Assembly (NCBI GenBank): GCA_949361645.1
Contig: OX442415.1
Coordinates: forward strand, 30,995,192 to 31,059,191
DNA: 64,000 nucleotides
Direction: 5' to 3'
From: Spongilla lacustris
Taxonomy: Eukaryota; Porifera; Demospongiae; Spongillida; Spongillidae
The notes beneath the pieces were generated by a model, which made no database searches, was not told the origin of the DNA, and saw nothing but the letters and a program-made list of their open reading frames with translations. Positions 31,535 through 42,322 of this stretch are shown piece after piece (position 1 is the stretch's first letter; each line of letters opens with the position of its first letter). The translations under genes and the position numbers were made by a program.

Positions 31535-32010
31535 GTGGATGAGGATGTGCCAGAGGGTGATCAGGATGAGCTAGATGTGCCAGAGGGTGAACAGGATGAG
31601 CTAGATGTGCCAGAGGGTGAACAGGATGAGGATGTGCCAGAGGGTAAACAGGATGAGCTAGATGTGCCAGAGGGTGATCAGGATGAGGATGTGCCAGAGG
31701 GTGAAGAGGATGAGCTAGATGTGCCAGAGGGTGAACAGGATGAGCTAGATGTGCCAGAGGGTGAACAGGATGAGGATGTGCCAGAGGGTGAAGAGGATGA
31801 GCTAGATGTACCAGAGGGTGAACAGGATGAGCTAGATGTGCCAGAGGGTGAACAGGATGAGGATATGCCAGAGGGTGATCAGGATGAGCTAGATATGCCA
31901 GAGGGTGAAGAGGATGAGCTAGATGTGACAGAAGGTGATCAGGATGAGCTAGATGTGCCAGAGGGTGAACAGGATGAGCTAGATGTGCCAGAAGATGAAC
32001 AGGATCATGA
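31535..32010 (+). repeat. Coding minisatellite: acidic DELDVPEGEQ repeat
   Basis: About 16 units of 27 or 30 bp encode DELDVPEGEQ or DEDVPEGEQ, strongly acidic. The frame stays open from 31535 to TAA/TGA near 32215 (226 codons). Unit sizes that are multiples of three keep the frame, and substitutions among units are modest. It joins the helical part to the S-D-N-A part and would act as a flexible acidic linker if translated. Confidence 0.85.
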
Positions 32011-32089
32011 GAATGGTGATGAAGAGGATGCACAAGCTTGTGTACAGGATGAGGAGGAGAATGAAGATGGTACGCCTGCCCTGCACTTC

Positions 32090-32570
32090 ATTGACTGCAT
32101 TGTCCAAGGTGAACAAAGGGCTGATGGCAATGTTTGTTCTGTCATGTTTGGAAGCAGCCCTTCATGCTTTGAAACAGCGGTTTCCTCACATTGCCAAAGT
32201 AATGATGCAGAGTGATAATGCTAAAAATCTTGCAGGTAAGCAGATCAAGCTGCTCCTGCCTCGATCACGTGTGCTCTGCTGCTGGACTAAAACTTGTGGC
32301 CTACTACCACAATGAGGCACAGAGTGGCAAAGATGTCTGTGACACCCACTTTTCACACCAGCAGACACATGTGGATGCCTATCTGGTGCAGGGTGATGGT
32401 GGAAGGAAGGTCTCCACACCAAAGCAACTTGCTGTTGCGTTAATGACCAATTCAGTTTGTAATACAACTGTGTTGCTTGTGAAGCCAGACTTTAGTGCTG
32501 CATATCGTACTGCTGTAATACCTGCAGTACCTGGAAAATCTATGCAGCCAAGTACATCACAAATCATCAT
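32090..32570 (+). pseudogene. S-D-N-A / H-N-E-A motif part of transposase-like gene
   Basis: Frame ending near 32236 encodes CLEAALHALKQRFPHIAKV and SDNAKNLAG. Coding character then continues in another frame with LVAYYHNEAQSGKDVCD, HFSHQQTHVDAYL and STPKQLAVAL. The Asp of S-D-N-A and the later His/Glu/Asp positions are reminiscent of an RNase-H-type nuclease fold. The change of frame at about 32240-32290 has a donor-like GTAAGC but no fitting acceptor. Assignment to a transposase family is inference. Confidence 0.4.
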
Positions 32571-32681
32571 GGTAAGCAGGAAGTCCAGTTTTTCAGCAGT
32601 CTTGGTCACAATGTGCCATCACTCTCTGTTCCTATTCCTTTGTGCCATGCCTGTTCTCTGACTACCCCCATGGATACAGAA

Positions 32682-32871
32682 GGCATAAACTTCACTGGTG
32701 TTACTGTATTGTTGAATAGTGACAGTGAAGGCACATGTGTAGCAAGGAAAGAAAGACGGCGATACAGCAGGAGAAGTAAGGGCATGAGCAATCTAGAGAT
32801 ACAGCGGATGCAGAAACGGAGGGAAGATGAGAAAGCATTGCAAAGGATACGGGCACAGTACCCGCAATGTG
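32682..32871 (+). CDS. Basic exon-like segment
   Basis: Acceptor CCATGGATACAG before about 32681 and donor AATGTG/GTGAGT after 32872 bound a frame encoding EGINFTGVTVLLN and a lysine/arginine-rich stretch (RKERRRYSRRSKGMSNLE, QRMQKRREDEKALQ) that may form a basic helix or nuclear-localisation signal. Part of the same transposase-like gene. Confidence 0.4.
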
Positions 32872-33333
32872 GTGAGTGTCTCTACATTTCAAATCACTCC
32901 AAATACTTGTGAAACATGTGTGTGGTGGAGTAGTAATGCCTCATGATGTGCTCAGTAGTGCAATGAAGCATGCCAATCAACTTCTTAGGATGGATTATTC
33001 TGTGGAAGGTGCTGTAGATAGGGCTTCAAGTATGTTCAATACTGAAGTGACGTATGCAACCTTTGAGTCCAATTTTTATGCTGTTTGGGTCCATACCAGG
33101 AAGTGCATGCATCCAGAGTTGACATCAAAGGTAAGCGGCATAATACATCAGTGCTGGCAAGCTGGAAATTCTACTGAGTTGGGAAATCTGTTGATGGTGT
33201 GTTTGCAAGGCTTGATGAGATGCAGCTGCAAAAAGTCATTAGGATTAGTGAGCTTCCTCTTGCAGGAAAGATCACATCGGTGTAGCAGAGTATTGGAAGG
33301 AAGCTTTGAGCTGTTGGTCGTAAGCGTGGAAGG

Positions 33334-33543
33334 ATGCAAGGTAATGGACCAACCTCTGGGCAAAAGAAGGCCAGGATAACTTATGAGCAGCTGGATTTGG
33401 GAAAGAACGTGTCCCAGTGGAAAAAGCGCGAATTAGAGGCCTATCTCTGTCACCACAGAATTGCAAAGACAGGAAACAAACCTGAACTAGTAATGCGTGT
33501 TTCATGTTGTATTGAGTGCACTTTGGTGATGCCACTTACGTAA
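33334..33543 (+). CDS. C-terminal SAP-motif fragment
   Basis: 69 codons ending at TAA 33541-33543. Residues WKKRELEAYLCHHRIAK followed by TGNKPELVMRV match the SAP helix-extended-helix pattern (conserved L, G, K and L). SAP motifs bind scaffold-type or A/T-rich DNA. As the last piece of the gene it would be the C-terminal DNA-binding module. Confidence 0.6.
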   Translation: MQGNGPTSGQKKARITYEQLDLGKNVSQWKKRELEAYLCHHRIAKTGNKPELVMRVSCCIECTLVMPLT

Positions 33544-33614
33544 GGTAAAGATTGAATATTTAGGTATGGGGTCGAGACTATTTTTACAGAGCTCTAGAGC
33601 AGCTAGTTCCAATG

Positions 33615-34587
33615 CTTCTCAGTGGCGGATCCAGGATTGTCAGTTAGGGGGGGGGGGGGGGGGGGGGGGGGGGCGTATTAAGCAGACGATACAGAAGGGG
33701 GTGGGTGCGGGAGGGGGCAACACCCCTCCCGCCTCAGCTAGGGGCTATGGGGGAGCGCTGTAAGCTCCCCCATTGGGGTCTGGGGCGAAGCCCCAGAAGC
33801 TTTTCAAGTTTCGCATTATTAAGCTTCAGAAGGATAAGAATTTCTCATACTTTTTCCTCCGTACCAAATCGAAACATGAATAGCGGACGCAAAATGCGCA
33901 TGCGCACACGAATTTTTATTTTTAAAATTTAAACCATGATTTATACGAAAAACAGAAAGTCAGGAAACGTGTATAACTAATGTTTGGTTTAATGGCTTTA
34001 TGCCAGTGGGTTGAGCAATAGCATTTTTCTTCGATGTCATTTAGCATACTTGTCTATAATACTCTCGATATCCAATTCTAAATCATAGTGCTCGTACATC
34101 AATCTTCTCCCATTGTGCTTCGAGACGCATTTTTGATAAATTTCAATGAGGAGTTTGCTCTCTCAACACCACTAGCTGATACTGAAGTCAAAAGCAGAAG
34201 GTGAATTATTTTAGTGATGTTTGGATGCATGCTCTTCTGTCTGCGAGGGTTTCTGCCAGTGTACTGGGCTTATCAGCTTGGCTTCTCAAAATACATGGCC
34301 AAAGAGATAACTCCTGTTCAAGGGAATCTGGAGAAGGTAGATCGTCCACGTAGTATTCTAAATCCGAACTACCGGGTGGATGCTGTTCAATATTGGATGG
34401 AATAAGACGCAGACGACGTATTGGTGGACCGGCCTCCGATTAAACGATAAGCGCTTTTGTGGCGCATGCGCCATGGCAATCTGTTCTACAATAATTAAAT
34501 TCATATTTTGGGTCGGCTTGTTAGGGGGGGGGGGGGGGGGGGCGTACGCCCCTTCCGCCCCCCCCCCCTGGATCCGCCACTGCTTCT
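33615..34587. repeat. Direct repeat CTTCT flanking hAT remnant
   Basis: CTTCT (33615-33619 and 34583-34587) abuts both ends; TGCTTCT is shared if the last two bases of the terminus are counted. A full 8-bp duplication is not present. Confidence 0.6.
33620..34582 (-). mobile_element. Internally deleted hAT transposon remnant, 963 bp
   Basis: Both ends carry CAGTGGCGGATCCAGG as perfect inverted termini, followed by long G runs. On the minus strand at about 34205-34115 a short stretch reads VSASGVERANSSLKFIKN and STMGED, matching the hAT C-terminal dimerisation signature, so the element descends from an autonomous hAT. A second, longer copy in opposite orientation begins at 46479. Confidence 0.8.
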
Positions 34588-35270
34588 GTACATCCACAAG
34601 TTCTAAAATTGTAGAAATGCAACATCTGTTGTTGAGGTAAGAACTTTTGGACAGATATTTGTCTTCAGAATGGCCCAGAAAAAAAGTGTACCTTTTTTCG
34701 GTACGGGTCGAACCGTTTCACTTCTAGCAAACGAGCGGAACAATGTACGAAGCTTAGAATGGCGCTAAACATCGTGTGAAAGGTTGGGTTGTTATGTTCA
34801 CACAAATGTGTGACAGTTTACGCTCGTCCGAATGTGAGTTCGACAAAAAGGGCTACAAAAACTTACATGGAACCGGTGTTAAATATGGTGGAAATGCCAT
34901 ATATGGCGCTACCCCGACCCCATTTGGAAACATTAATAAGCATCACGTTAACGTTAATTGCATAATTTGACGCAATAACAACAACAGCTCAGTGTATAAT
35001 TTGTGCAAGATATTTATAACACCTCAAGTCATTTTTTTTCATATACAAGGTCAGTTACTATAGTACGTATTACACTGTGTACCGATTACGCTTGTGTTTA
35101 TATGCCTATAAGAAGGCTTGTACATGCATGCATACTATTCAACTTTCCCTCCACCTTATTGTATATATGCCTACGTTGACACACAAATACACTTGCACAC
35201 ACATATACATACACTCACATGTAGACAAACACAAGCTTTCAATCTGCCCTTTGTGACACGCACACACATA
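34588..35270. other. Intergenic sequence
   Basis: No gene seen. AC-rich microsatellite-like sequence lies at about 35178-35265. Confidence 0.5.
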
Positions 35271-35283
35271 CTAGTCTCGTACC

Positions 35284-35316
35284 CAGACCTGTTTACGTAA
35301 GCATTATCGCATAATG
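35284..35316 (+). repeat. Left inverted repeat flanking RT pseudogene
   Basis: 33 bp starting CAGACCTGTTTACGTAAGC pairs with 37708-37740 with two mismatches. A local hairpin (TTACGTA...TACGTAA) lies at about 35293-35331. Confidence 0.7.
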
Positions 35317-35425
35317 TATAATGCTACGTAAAGTAAACTTTACATATTATTTATAACAACTAACACCATATACCTATTTACATCACCAAAAGAAACAAAA
35401 ACAAAAGGAAATAAAATATGAGAAT

Positions 35426-37717
35426 CTATTGTGCAAGTAAGAGGGCTTCTCTGGACACCAGATCAAGAGGAGGTTGTGTAGCAGACGTATAATGGCCAAG
35501 GTGAGAGCGTGCCCCTCGAATGCACATAGCTGAACTTCGCAGTAGCGAGTAGGCAAGGCGGCATCTCAACCACATGATGGTTAAGCTATAGGCCTGGTTC
35601 CATTTAGCAGACAGCAGAGAGGCCAGGCGCTTATAGCTTGTTGTGGCTTGAGGCCCAATGCAAGGCCACCAGTGCAAGAGAGAATAAATGGAGTAAAAGA
35701 GGCATGTTCGACTTCACGTTTTCTTGTTTTCATGGCTGCGGTAGCATGCAGATAAAGGAGTCTTTTGATTCGAGGGGGCGTAAAGATTAAAAACCTTTAC
35801 AACAAAATATGCCCATTTTAACCAACTCCCCCAAAATCCATCTGCTGCAATATCCAATCGTCCACCATCCTGGATATTCGCTTCCACTCATGACCTCACC
35901 TATCATGGGTTGCAGATGAGGCTCTGTGGACACATTGTGGCACACTTCCGACAAGAGAGCAGCTGTTTAATCTCTAGCTGATTTCATTGTGTCTGATTGA
36001 AGGATACCTGCCCTTAGGGCATGACAGCACATGTTCAATAGAAAAGTGGGTGCCACAGGACTCCAGCCATAACATAAAGCCAAAGCATCATGAAAGTCTG
36101 ACTTATGGAGCGCAAAGCCTGGTAAAACTGAAAGTCAGGTGGAGGCACCTTTTTCTTGGGAGAAGTCCATGGCATGTGCAAGAGAAGGTGGAAGAATATC
36201 CTTTAGGGTCGAAGCTGCATTTGAATGCTGTTCTTGTTTGGACTTGTGGACTTCGGCTTTTGCAGAATGTTGATCTTGCAGAATCTTATATCCATATTTT
36301 TCATCCTGCTTTATGATTTGGTCTACTAGAGGCTGTGTGATCTTCATGGAAGCAGAATACTCAGTGGTGGAGAGATGAGAAGGGTTTAGTAGGCCCAGGC
36401 CTCCTAAGCGAGCAGGAAGAGCTAGTAGCACTCTCTCCAGATCAGATGGTACTGCACGGCCAGTGAGCGAAGGGATAAATTTGGTCCTCAGTAACTCTTC
36501 AAGTGGTTGTAAAAGATGGCCAATGTTGGGGATAGTTCTTGCCACATAAACCCATCTGCTTGCTAAACCGAGGGTAAGAGCCGAGAAGGCAGCAGTGGTT
36601 GTGTGTTTGCTATGGAAGCCAGCTGTTCCAGTGACCAATTTTTTTACTTTTGTCTTCCCAAATTCAGTTTTGTACGACACGGTACCCAGAGCTGCTCTGA
36701 GATGCGGCTTGCCTTCCTTTGTGATGTGGATTTGTGTGTTCTTGAATATATCTAATGCTCTTGTGTGAGTTTCTTTTTTTGTAATGAGCCAGGACTTCAC
36801 AGCATTCACAAAATACCCATAAGAGGGACCTACTGTAACTAACTTATCCCACCAAGTGCGTAGATTCTTGAGAGATCCAGTGGCAGTGGCATTATCTGCA
36901 TACCATACTTGCTGCAGAATATCTGCAATGTTTCGATGAGTGGTAGTATAGCTAATGCATACATGGGCATAGCCAAGGGGTCACCCTGAGTTGTTCCCTC
37001 CTGAGAAAGAATGGAATTGTCATCGAAAAAGAGATCTGTGGGCTCACGATAGGTGTTGATGATGACTGTTGCAATGGAAGGGCATAAATATCTGATGTTA
37101 TGAAGAGCTGCCTGTCGATTGAGTGATTAAATACATTGATGGCATCAACCAGGAGAACAGCATCTGAACCTTGATAATGAAAAGCAAGGTTCATGCCATG
37201 TATAGCGCGCAGCTTCCGCCCCAGCCATCTGACCAGCATAGAGCTGGAGTGAGCCTGCTGCTTGCTGTATATCTTCTCTGGTGATGTGCAGAATGGCCTT
37301 GGCAATAATCCATCTGGTGGCTTCACCCAATTCCTATTGGTCTCACTCCCGGATTCTTTTCTAAAGCAACAAGACGGCAGGCAAAGCAAGGGGGCAAGTC
37401 CTTTTGTATCAACAAAGGTTGTACAAAGACGACTTGCCAGGAGGGCAAGTGAATGGCAGAGCTCATTGGAGGATGATTGGAACGAGGTGCACATTCTTTT
37501 CCAACCACTGGATCAATGCCAGAAGGTCCAGCGGCACCCTCTGTTCGAAGGGTGCATCACGTATGGCAGTGGCATTGATTCTATCAAACAGGACTGGGTG
37601 GACAGTAGTTGGGCCTTCATCTGTGTGGAGAAGAATAGAAGGGTCTGCTGGTGATTCAGGTGCGTGTTTAGCTATTAAAACATCTCGGACTGTTTGTGTG
37701 GTATTATCATTATGCAA
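35426..37717 (-). pseudogene. Reverse transcriptase pseudogene (non-LTR-like)
   Basis: Read on the minus strand from about 37717. An N-terminal part (RDVLIAKHAPES, NATAIRDAPFEQR) gives way by frame changes to the RT fingers (NPGVRPIGIGEATR, AKAILHITREDIQQAAGSLQ) near 37330. It continues with [14 protein letters not shown] at about 37170, the palm with [10 protein letters not shown] near 36990, and the catalytic YADN at about 36904-36893. The longest open piece is 36135-36809 (224 codons: YVARTIPNIGHLLQPLEELL, LPARLGGLGLLNPS). A C-terminal piece with SLTIMWLRCRLAYSLLRSS at 35426-35677 has a potential zinc or tail region. At least three frame changes make it dead. The family is widespread in marine invertebrates; its exact clade is not assigned. 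Confidence 0.8.
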
Positions 37718-37740
37718 TAATGCTTATGTAAACAGGTCTG
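37708..37740 (-). repeat. Right inverted repeat flanking RT pseudogene
   Basis: Reverse complement reads CAGACCTGTTTACATAAGC..., 31 of 33 positions matching 35284-35316. Confidence 0.7.
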
Positions 37741-38689
37741 TGTAGACTACATACGTACCATGCACCTACACATTGACAAGGCTTTTGGAGAAAGGCGTTC
37801 GGATATGAGAAGGCATGGTATTATGTATTAGGCCAAGCCTGGCAATAGCCATACAGCGGGGCACACTATGTTGGGGCATACGGTTAGAGTGTTGTGAGGG
37901 GGGAGAGGCCGGGGGAGGGAGACAAAGTTGTAGGCATGCAGCTACATGTATACATACATAGAGCCATGTGCATGTGTGTGTGGTAGAGATATGCAGATCT
38001 TATACGTGTAGGCTATTCTAAGAGTGACTGCATGCTGTGACCTTTTGCTGAGCTGGTACATGTACACATATCATCAGTTGCTTTCCAACCACTGTGGTTT
38101 TAAGATCAATGCAATTATGAAATGTGGTACATACAGCACTGTGGTCATTATGCAGGCTGTGTAGTGTTTAATTGGCAGTGTGAAAATAATCATTGTGAGC
38201 TTGAGTACAAAGTACTGGTGGTTCGTTAATCTCCTTCCCCTTGTCCAGTAAAACAGGTGTCGACATTCATCTGTGAAACATTTTTGTTGAGTTCTGCCAT
38301 CATGCCCACCTTGGAGTGATGTTAGAGTGTCGGGCAGCGGTCTTACACCTGACCTAAGCCATACCTGGCCAGCGGATGTACAGTACTTGTCCTCAATTGG
38401 GAGAGAGGGAAACATGCTGCCTTTGACATCACGGTGACCTCTCCCTTAATTCCTTCAATCCTAACAGCAGCAAGCCTGTCCGAAGGGGCTGCAGCAAAGG
38501 ATGCTGAGACCAGAAAGCATAAAATCAATGACCCAAGTGTTTGGAGTTGGCCTGGGCTGGGTGTACGCAGCATACCCAAACTATCTTTATATGTACATTT
38601 GTACATTTGCAAATGTATGTGTATATTCAGAGCACCATGCACCAATTAGCCAAGCTTGATATTGAGGCAGCAACCTCTCCATAACACAC
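37741..38689. other. Intergenic sequence
   Basis: No domain recognised on either strand. A 113-codon minus frame (38074-38415) and a 71-codon plus frame (38434-38649) show no family features. Confidence 0.5.
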
Positions 38690-38754
38690 AAATACACACA
38701 CACACACACACATACACACACACACACACGCACGCACACACAGACACACCCAGA

Positions 38755-38802
<48 letters not shown>

Positions 38803-38866
38803 CACGCACGCACATACACACACACCCAGACTCACACACACACACACACACACACACAACGCATAT
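38690..38866. repeat. CA/TG microsatellite
   Basis: About 175 bp of (CA)n with interruptions; the unit ACACACCCAGACTCACACAC appears twice. Its long open frames on both strands are artefacts of the dinucleotide. Confidence 0.95.
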
Positions 38867-39323
38867 ACTGTGGCTGGATTGAAGCTGGGTAGTATACATG
38901 TGCGTAACCTTGGTATGCATTTTGTACTGGTCATGTTTTTAAAGTGTGCTATATGTAGTGTTGTGTGTGAGATATGGGGTGTTACAGACATACTAACTCT
39001 CACGCCTCAGGCTTAAACCTCACGCTCACACGCCCATTGAACGAGATCTCACGCCCCAGCAAAGCAGCAACTAGAACCAGAGATAAAATATATTATCTCT
39101 GCTAGCACCGAGAACAAAATTAATAATTATGCATGTACTTTAATATTGCGTAAACTTGCACACGTGACATTTGAAACACACATGTACGGTACGGTATCCT
39201 GACTATCGGTTGTTAACAGCAAGTTAAGTGACGCACAATCAATATGGCAGTCGAGAAATAGCTTCACGACACACCATAGCATGGACATTGTTTAGCACCA
39301 TCTCTCCAGTTTAAAGGGACCTG
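38867..39323. other. Sequence upstream of hAT fragment
   Basis: Contains CTCACGCCTCAGGC and TCTCACGCCCC repeats near 38998-39056 that could be subterminal motifs of the element carrying the hAT fragment. No gene seen. Confidence 0.35.
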
Positions 39324-39590
39324 ATGGTAAACCTACGTTTCAACCAACTTTGCAAAATTGCCAAACTACTTCTAGTTCTTCCTCATTCTTACGCACAGGA
39401 AAAACGCATTTTCTCCATGGTCAGAAAAAACAAGACCTCGCTTAGGCCCAATTTGGATCCAAAGAGTATTTTATCGAGCATCGTAACAATTAAATTAGCT
39501 AGCAATGAAGAATCACATCGATATGCACTGTCCAAAGAATTACTGCAGAAAGCAAAATCTGCAATATCGCAATACAATAAAATGCAGTGA
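39324..39590 (+). pseudogene. hAT transposase C-terminal fragment
   Basis: 88 codons to TGA. The core LPHSYAQEKRIFSMVRKNKT followed by SLRPNLDPKSILSSI matches the hAT family C-terminal dimerisation region (pattern S-x-A-x-x-E-R-x-F-S). The N-terminal catalytic part is absent, so this is a truncated transposon or gene relic. It is unrelated in detail to the remnant at 33620. Confidence 0.65.
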
Positions 39591-40079
39591 AGTAATAATC
39601 TCCTGTTTGAAAGAATTATGGCACCGTGGCCGTACCGGTGTCACAGGAAATTCTGTCGCTAGGAAATATTGTCTCGGCGACAATAATATATCCTAAGGAA
39701 ATTGTGTTGCTTTAATTAAACGTAACGACCATATTACCTAAGGAAATTTTTGTCGCTCCCAGGAAAATCTGTCGCGCACATAAAGCATGCATATTTTGTC
39801 TCAAATCGTGACATGATTGAGAATTCACACATGCTCCTGATGCATTCAGACTGTTTTAGAACATACAGGGGAACAGTACCAATTAGTGGATCTCCTGGGA
39901 GATACACGCAAGTAATCGCAATGGAACTATGCACTTCTGGCATCCATCGCATTGCACCATCTTTCTTCCTGTATACGGGAGCCTACAATGACAGTGTATT
40001 TCAACCACTTCCTCCTTCAAGATTTTAGGCTGCTTTGAAGGGAAAGGTAACACGGCACCTTATTGGAAGCACTGTTTCC
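39591..40079. other. Intergenic sequence
   Basis: TGTCGC-containing motifs (GGAAATTCTGTCGCTAGGAA, AGGAAAATCTGTCGC) recur near 39645-39775 in loosely repeated form. A 92-codon plus frame at 39750 has no recognised domain. Confidence 0.35.
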
Positions 40080-40563
40080 GCATTAAAAACTGGTCAAATT
40101 CCAGCATACAATGATCTTGCCCATTGCATCTTGATGTATTCCAGTACAATGGAATCCTGGCAGCATATCTGCAATAATGCACTTAAGTGAGTGTGAAACT
40201 CTCAGATGGTGTGAACTGTCAAACACTTGGACTTCCACGTGAACATCCAGCTGTTGACACAGTTATCCAGTGGTTGCCATTCTAATGGAGACACTGGTTG
40301 TGAACCTCAAATGTTCTGGTGTACTGCAGCAATGTACTTTGCAGGCCTGCCACATCTGGGTGCTGTTCTTGTAGCAGATGCTGAGCTGCAGTTATGTGTT
40401 CATCGTCAAGCCATCCATTAGGATCTTCCAACACAGCTGCATCAAACACAAGAGGTAACTTTTTATTAGGCACAGAAGGCTGCACATCTAATACAGTGCA
40501 GTGATGACATGGTGAGGTGAGCAATTTACAAAAGTATTGCAGCAGCTTCTTCCAGCATGGCAC
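40080..40563 (-). pseudogene. C48 (Ulp1-like) cysteine protease fragment
   Basis: Minus strand. The open piece 40563-40282 contains WLDDEHITAAQHLLQEQHPD and VAGLQSTLLQ, typical of C48-like proteases carried by animal transposons. After a frame change the sequence reads GNHWITVSTAGC, the expected region of the catalytic His, then FDSSHHLRVSHSLKCII. A catalytic Asp/Cys pair is not found intact. Function in the parent element is unknown. Confidence 0.5.
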
Positions 40564-41269
40564 CAGCTGCTACAAGGCTGATTTTTTCCTACATGGGTAC
40601 TTTTGGTGGCACATCTCTTCTTACATTTGCAAGTATCATCCGTAGAGATGTTCCCTTAGAGCGGAAAACGTAATATGATAATTCTGTTGATTAAATTACA
40701 ACTAGACAGGAATACCTAGTTGTATAGCTTGTCAACAGATTTCCAAGTGTGGAGAGGTGATGATTCTACGAAAGCACAACAATTCATAGATAAACAATGT
40801 ACAGTATAAGTATACATGTATGTATAATGCATACTTTGTAACAATGATGGTAATATTGTTTCCTCTCTCTGTTTGTCCACATCATTTACATCCACTTGAT
40901 CTAAGGAAAAGTGTCATAATCATAATCAGAGATATTTATGCACTAAGAAATTGGAATATCTGTAACAAAATTGTAAGATCAAAAATCTAATATCCATACA
41001 CTTTTAAGTTACATTTCGATAACTTGTACTAGAAATTGTATAACATATTACATCCCAATGTGATAGACAGCAAGGCTCTGAATAGACCCTTAAACCCTTT
41101 GTGGAGGATGAATACTAATTCCAACCGTCCTGTCATAGTACTGCACCTGTGGGATAGGGGGTCAAGGGATGTTTAAGAAACTCTATTTAAAGCTAGCTAT
41201 AGTGTGTATTCCTATATGTATGTATGTGTTTGGAGTGGAAATGAAGAGATTGTCAGTTGCATAGAATCG
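40564..41269. other. Intergenic sequence
   Basis: AT-rich, with no gene. It may include a decayed 5' LTR of the gag fragment that follows, but no second LTR was found. Confidence 0.4.
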
Positions 41270-41285
41270 TGGTAGCAAAGAGTGG
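41270..41285 (+). promoter_or_regulatory. Decayed retrotransposon primer binding site
   Basis: TGGTAGCAAAGAGTGG aligns with the primer site at 6380 and lies at the same distance from the gag start. Confidence 0.6.
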
Positions 41286-41881
41286 TTGATCTTCACATAA
41301 GTGTTCCTGGTCATTTTACCGGAGGAGACTTCAGTGAGTTGATTCAGCGTTTTGGGATTTGCTCAGCGGCAAACGAATTGGATCTAGTGGCGCGGAAGCT
41401 ACCAAAACAGCTGGAGAAAGAAGCGTTGGTATGCTGGCTCGACATTTCTGCAGAGACTAAAACGATTTTCAAGGATGTGAAGCGGTTACTGATAGAGAAG
41501 TTGAGGCCTAGCGGATTCGTGGCTTTCGCCGAATTCCAAGCACGGAAGCTACGTCCTGGAGAATCAGCATTGCTGTATGTGCATGAATTGAAGCGCCTAC
41601 TGGACGATGCCATGCCTAATCTTGATGCGGATAGTCAGGACAGGATCTTGTTCCAGCAGCTATTAGCTGGACTCCCCGATGACTGCAGTCGCGCATGCTA
41701 AGGGCAATACCAGATATAAAAACTACCGCGTCTGATGCAGTGTCTCGAGCTCGACTGCTCATGACGGTTTTGCACCAAGCAAGCGTGCCCACTAGTAGCG
41801 TCTGTAAACGCTGGAAAAGATTCAGAGACAGCGGCTATCGACACCCTTCAAGGCCATGTTAGGCACCTCACGGAACAGATC
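41282..41881 (+). pseudogene. gag: Truncated Gypsy gag, diverged relative of the intron element
   Basis: The frame 41282-41701 (139 codons) matches the 6392 gag along its first half: GHFTGGDFSELIQRFGIC, LPKQLEKEALVCWLD, LLYVHELKRLLDDAMPNLD, QQLLAGLPDDC. A frame change at about 41700 is followed by IPDIKTTASDAVSRARLLM and a remnant of the coiled segment. It stops at about 41881, where unrelated sequence begins. No zinc knuckle or pol follows. Confidence 0.8.
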
Positions 41882-42001
41882 ATATGGAAAAATGGCCCAT
41901 ACATAGGCGGTCATCTTGCTCTTTTTTTCCAAATTGAATTTCAAACACGTTTATAATTTACGATAAATCGGACTGATTGTGATTCTGAGCTTTATAAGAT
42001 T

Positions 42002-42294
42002 ACAAGTAAATAAAAAACATTCTCTTTGAGAAAGTTGGTGGCATATAGGATTTGAAGGCAATGGTGGTGTAAAAAGGAAGGAAACAAGGGTCTAATAATA
42101 AGGAAAAATGGAATAGTCTTATATTTAGCACATTTCAACATGTAGGATATAGTATGTTGTTCGTGTGCTAAATATAGGACTATTCAATTTTCCCTTATTA
42201 TTAGACCCTTGTTTCCTTCCTTTTTACACCACCATTGCCTTCAAATCCTATTTGCCACAAACTTTCTCATAGAGAATGTATTTTATTTACTTGT
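42002..42294. repeat. 293-bp near-perfect hairpin (foldback MITE)
   Basis: Arms of roughly 125-130 bp, such as GGATTTGAAGGCAATGGTGG on the left and CCACCATTGCCTTCAAATCC on the right, surround a loop of about 40 bp near 42148. Non-coding. It lies just after the gag fragment and may have inserted there. Confidence 0.85.
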
Positions 42295-42322
42295 TTCATT
42301 AATTTTTGTTCATACCCGATTA

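Larger units (their letters stand above)
29776..33543 (+). pseudogene. Transposase-like multi-part gene, Cys/AT-hook to SAP, disrupted
   Basis: A run of protein-like segments on one strand that together look like one mobile-element-type gene of unknown function. The segments in order are: Cys-rich/AT-hook part (29776-30189), helical part (about 30190-31534, cut by a MITE at 30234-30951), acidic repeat (31535-32010), a part with S-D-N-A and H-N-E-A...G-K-D...C-D motifs (about 32090-32570), a basic segment (about 32682-32871), a conserved-looking segment (32918-33131) and a SAP motif (33380-33500). Plausible GT-AG introns occur in the 3' half (donors near 32571, 32873, 33132; acceptors near 32680, 33265). 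Several reading-frame changes in the 5' half have no splice sites, and the MITE makes the locus non-functional as it stands. The S-D-N-A...H-N-E block recalls RNase-H-fold transposases of uncharacterised invertebrate elements; this is inference. Confidence 0.5.

Noticed and set aside
38587..39003. 138-residue cysteine/valine-rich protein on the minus strand
   Set aside because: It is the translation of a CA/TG microsatellite.
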